From G963691835 sp963691835 (GTDB lineage: Bacteria; Pseudomonadota; Alphaproteobacteria; Thalassobaculales; Thalassobaculaceae), in contig OY829383.1 of assembly GCA_963691835.1 (NCBI GenBank), forward strand, positions 4,402,001 to 4,466,000: a DNA stretch of 64,000 bases, in the 5' to 3' direction. Shown here one piece after another: positions 62,152-64,000 of this stretch. Position 1 is the first letter of the stretch, and the number at the start of each line of letters is the position of its first letter. The notes beneath the pieces are model-generated. The model was not told where the DNA came from. It made no database searches and was given only the letters and a program-made list of their open reading frames with translations. The translations under genes were made by a program, and so were the position numbers.

Positions 62152-63540
62152 TCAGGGCAGGCCGCTCGCCGGCGTGGTGCCGTAAAGTCGTTTTTCGGTC
62201 TCTAGATACGGGGTGTTGAAGTCATAGAGCTCGACCGGAAGAGCCAGATTGGACGCGGTCATCCGTCCGACCGCCGTAAGAAGCTCATAGGCTGCAACCA
62301 AGGCATTCCGCTGTGCAGAGACGAGATTCACCTGGGCATCGAGCAGTTCCTGCTCCGCATCGAGCACATCGAGAACCGTTCTGGCACCCACGGTCGCTTC
62401 CTGCTCGACACCTTCCAGTGCGACTTGTTGAGAGTCGACCTCGGCCTGCAGCGCGTCGATTCGCGCGAGAGCCGTTTCGTATTCCTCGAAGGACCGTGCG
62501 GCCACATCGACAACGCTCCGGCGGACAGACTCGACGAGAATCCGCTGCCGATTCGCCTCTTCCTTGGCCGCGCGGACCTGGGAATAGACGATGCCCTGCT
62601 GATAGATCGGGATCGTGAGCTGGGCCTCAAGCGTCACCGACGTGCTCTCGTTATCGCCGCCGCTTGTGTCGTATGACTGGTCAGCGGAGAACACCAAATC
62701 GGCACTCGGCAGCAGCGACCCGAAGGAGCGATCGATCTGGTCGATCGCGGCGACTTCCTGGAATTTTGCCTCGACGAGCTGAAAGTTGCTCTCCGTCCCC
62801 ACATCCACCGCTTCCTCGCGGGAGGCCGGCAGCCCTGGCGGCGTAGCCGGCTGGGTTAGGCCGGCTGGGACGATGCCCACCACCCGCTCGAAGATCACCC
62901 GACCATTGGTCAGATCACCCGCGGCCTGTGCCCGGTCCGCCTCGGCGCGGGCAACACGGGCTTCCGCCTGTGCCACGTCCGTCCGCGTCACCTCACCGAC
63001 AGCAAAGCGGTCCCGCGTCGCTTCGAGCTGTTTGATCAGCCGCTGCAAGTTGCTGACTTGGAGATCGAGGACAGCCTCGAACCGGATCACGTCCACATAT
63101 GCCTGCGCCGCACTCAGCAGGACCGTCTGTTCGCTATCGAAAAGGCTGGCCCGCTCCGCCTGCACCAGCGCCTTTGTCCGCCGAACATTGGCCGCCGTGG
63201 AACCACCAGTGTAAAGCGGCTGAGAGACCGTCAGATTGCCGGTCGTCGGAAAGGAATCCCCGTCGGAACTCGTGTTGGTGTCATTGTTCTGACTGTCCAG
63301 CGAGGTGTATCCGCCCGTCACGTTCGCGGAGACAGTCGGCAACCAGCCGCCGCGCGCCTGGGGCACCCCTTCGTTCGTTCCGCGAAGATTGGCCCGTGCC
63401 GCCCGCAGATCCGGATTGTTTGTGTAGGCGAGCGCCAGTGCCTCATCGAAAGTCTGAGCCGACGCGGGCAATCCTCCGACAGCGACACCCGCCGCCACTC
63501 CGAAGGCCAGTGCCATTCCGACCACGTGCTGACGGACCAT
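62152..63540 (-). CDS. TolC-family outer-membrane channel
   Basis: The 462-residue outer-membrane efflux protein begins with a signal peptide (MVRQHVVGMALAFGVAAGVA...ASA-QTF). It then carries two repeated TolC-like halves: TFDEALALAYTNNPDLRAARANLRG in the first and VEAKFQEVAAIDQIDRSFGSLLP in the second, with coiled-coil helices (DQVSNLQRL... and VEQEATVGARTVLDVLDAEQEL). It could serve type I secretion, but it is 46 kb from that operon. GGAG lies upstream of ATG 63540. Confidence 0.95.
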   Translation of the reverse strand: MVRQHVVGMALAFGVAAGVAVGGLPASAQTFDEALALAYTNNPDLRAARANLRGTNEGVPQARGGWLPTVSANVTGGYTSLDSQNNDTNTSSDGDSFPTTGNLTVSQPLYTGGSTAANVRRTKALVQAERASLFDSEQTVLLSAAQAYVDVIRFEAVLDLQVSNLQRLIKQLEATRDRFAVGEVTRTDVAQAEARVARAEADRAQAAGDLTNGRVIFERVVGIVPAGLTQPATPPGLPASREEAVDVGTESNFQLVEAKFQEVAAIDQIDRSFGSLLPSADLVFSADQSYDTSGGDNESTSVTLEAQLTIPIYQQGIVYSQVRAAKEEANRQRILVESVRRSVVDVAARSFEEYETALARIDALQAEVDSQQVALEGVEQEATVGARTVLDVLDAEQELLDAQVNLVSAQRNALVAAYELLTAVGRMTASNLALPVELYDFNTPYLETEKRLYGTTPASGLP

Positions 63541-63602
63541 TAATCCCGCTCCTTCCGGATGAGAGCCAAAACCCAATACTGGTACCGCTGAAAAACGGCG
63601 GT

Positions 63603-64000
63603 TCAAAAGACGAAACCGGCTGTACGGCGAAAGCCGGGCAACAGAGGAACGGAGGCATCGAACAGGATGCGGCGCGCCGAGCCGTCACCGGTCTTCTCGA
63701 CGATCATCGCGCGGCCTGGCTCCCCCTCCTCCCGATAAATGACGGCAACGAGCCGTCCATCCGGAGACAGTTGGTCAACGAGATCGGCCGGAACAACCTC
63801 TATTCCGCCATCGACTACGATTAGATCGTAGGGCGCCTGCGCGGCGTAACCCTGCTCCATCTCGCCGGCAACAGATGCTGCATTATCCAGCCCCAGCGTC
63901 ATGAAGGTGTCGTTGGCACGCTTGGTGAGCGCCTTGTCGCTGTCCAAAGAGACAACAGTGGCGACCAGCCCCGATAGAATGGCGGCCGCGTACCCGGTCG
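63603..64000 (-). CDS. Protein-L-isoaspartate methyltransferase-like protein (partial)
   Basis: The C-terminal part of a second PCM-family protein runs off the right edge. Visible are the SAM-binding loop TGYAAAILSGLVATVVSLD at the edge, ALTKRANDTFMTLG, PYDLIVVDGGIEVVPADLVDQL and ending PLLPGFRRTAGFVF. The usual catalytic stretch of true PCM is outside the window. It sits 62 nt upstream of the TolC gene on the same strand, a common pairing in alphaproteobacteria, and may have a role other than isoaspartate repair. Confidence 0.85.
   Translation of the reverse strand, partial: TGYAAAILSGLVATVVSLDSDKALTKRANDTFMTLGLDNAASVAGEMEQGYAAQAPYDLIVVDGGIEVVPADLVDQLSPDGRLVAVIYREEGEPGRAMIVEKTGDGSARRILFDASVPLLPGFRRTAGFVF

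Noticed and set aside
61378..62185. Plus-strand frames opposite popZ with long Arg/Leu/Phe repeats
   Set aside because: They are the antisense of the Glu-Pro repeats; popZ has conserved N- and C-terminal motifs on the minus strand.

Overview
The window looks like chromosome from a GC-rich (roughly 60-65 percent by eye), probably marine or aquatic alphaproteobacterium, most likely of the Rhodospirillales or a relative. This is inferred from gene order and gene families: popZ next to valS and a TolC-type gene, hfq followed by hflX and preceded by a D-amino-acid aminotransferase, serS-surE-pcm, yggT-yggU, a DUF465 protein, a BCCT transporter and a DmdA-like protein. I saw no phage, insertion sequence, integrase or CRISPR array. 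There is one tRNA, tRNA-Ala(CGC).

Layout. 1-1281 (minus): two very small membrane proteins translationally coupled to a Rieske plus ferric-reductase-like membrane protein, cut by the left edge. 1407-6474: a hypothetical exported protein, an SDR, folD, yggU/yggT, tRNA-Ala, a glutathione peroxidase and a DMT transporter. 6666-8411: an orphan PAS histidine kinase. 8451-16286 (minus): a type I secretion ABC protein with a long proline-rich tail and its HlyD adaptor, running into pseC and pseB (first steps of pseudaminic acid synthesis), then a VOC protein and an enolase-superfamily dehydratase. 16899-21431 (plus): a sulfotransferase and a 1187-residue sulfotransferase/coiled-coil/glycosyltransferase fusion. 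The two blocks together look like a locus for exporting and decorating a surface polymer or protein. 21448-25041: a CydDC-like ABC exporter fused into one chain.

25295-27620: DUF465, a 2-oxoglutarate/Fe(II) oxygenase and an exported hypothetical. 27968-36845 (plus): a run of seven catabolic genes, namely RraA-like, D-2-hydroxyacid dehydrogenase, molybdopterin oxidoreductase, HpcH/HpaI aldolase, Ldh2-type dehydrogenase, acetamidase/formamidase and BCCT transporter, closed by an intrinsic terminator. This looks like a complete uptake-and-degradation unit for an unidentified, possibly quaternary-amine or amide-bearing, compound. It is followed by about 1.15 kb of AT-rich DNA without a convincing gene, ending in a strong hairpin. 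37996-42338: a fused E1 dehydrogenase (alpha plus beta) and a lambda-crystallin-like dehydrogenase, divergent from a quinone oxidoreductase across a 16-bp perfect palindrome.

42358-55416 (minus): an orphan groES heading an operon with an inositol-monophosphatase-like enzyme and an SDR, with a degenerate CIRCE-like site upstream; then hflX, hfq, HAD phosphatase, D-aminotransferase, pcm, surE and serS; then an EctD-like dioxygenase/SDR/MAPEG/DUF547 group; then GDPD and glutaminase. 55459-58524 (plus): the Anbu proteasome-like peptidase with a coupled membrane protein, and a DmdA/GcvT-family protein. 58618-64000 (minus): valS, popZ, a TolC-like outer-membrane channel and a second isoaspartate methyltransferase-like gene cut by the right edge.
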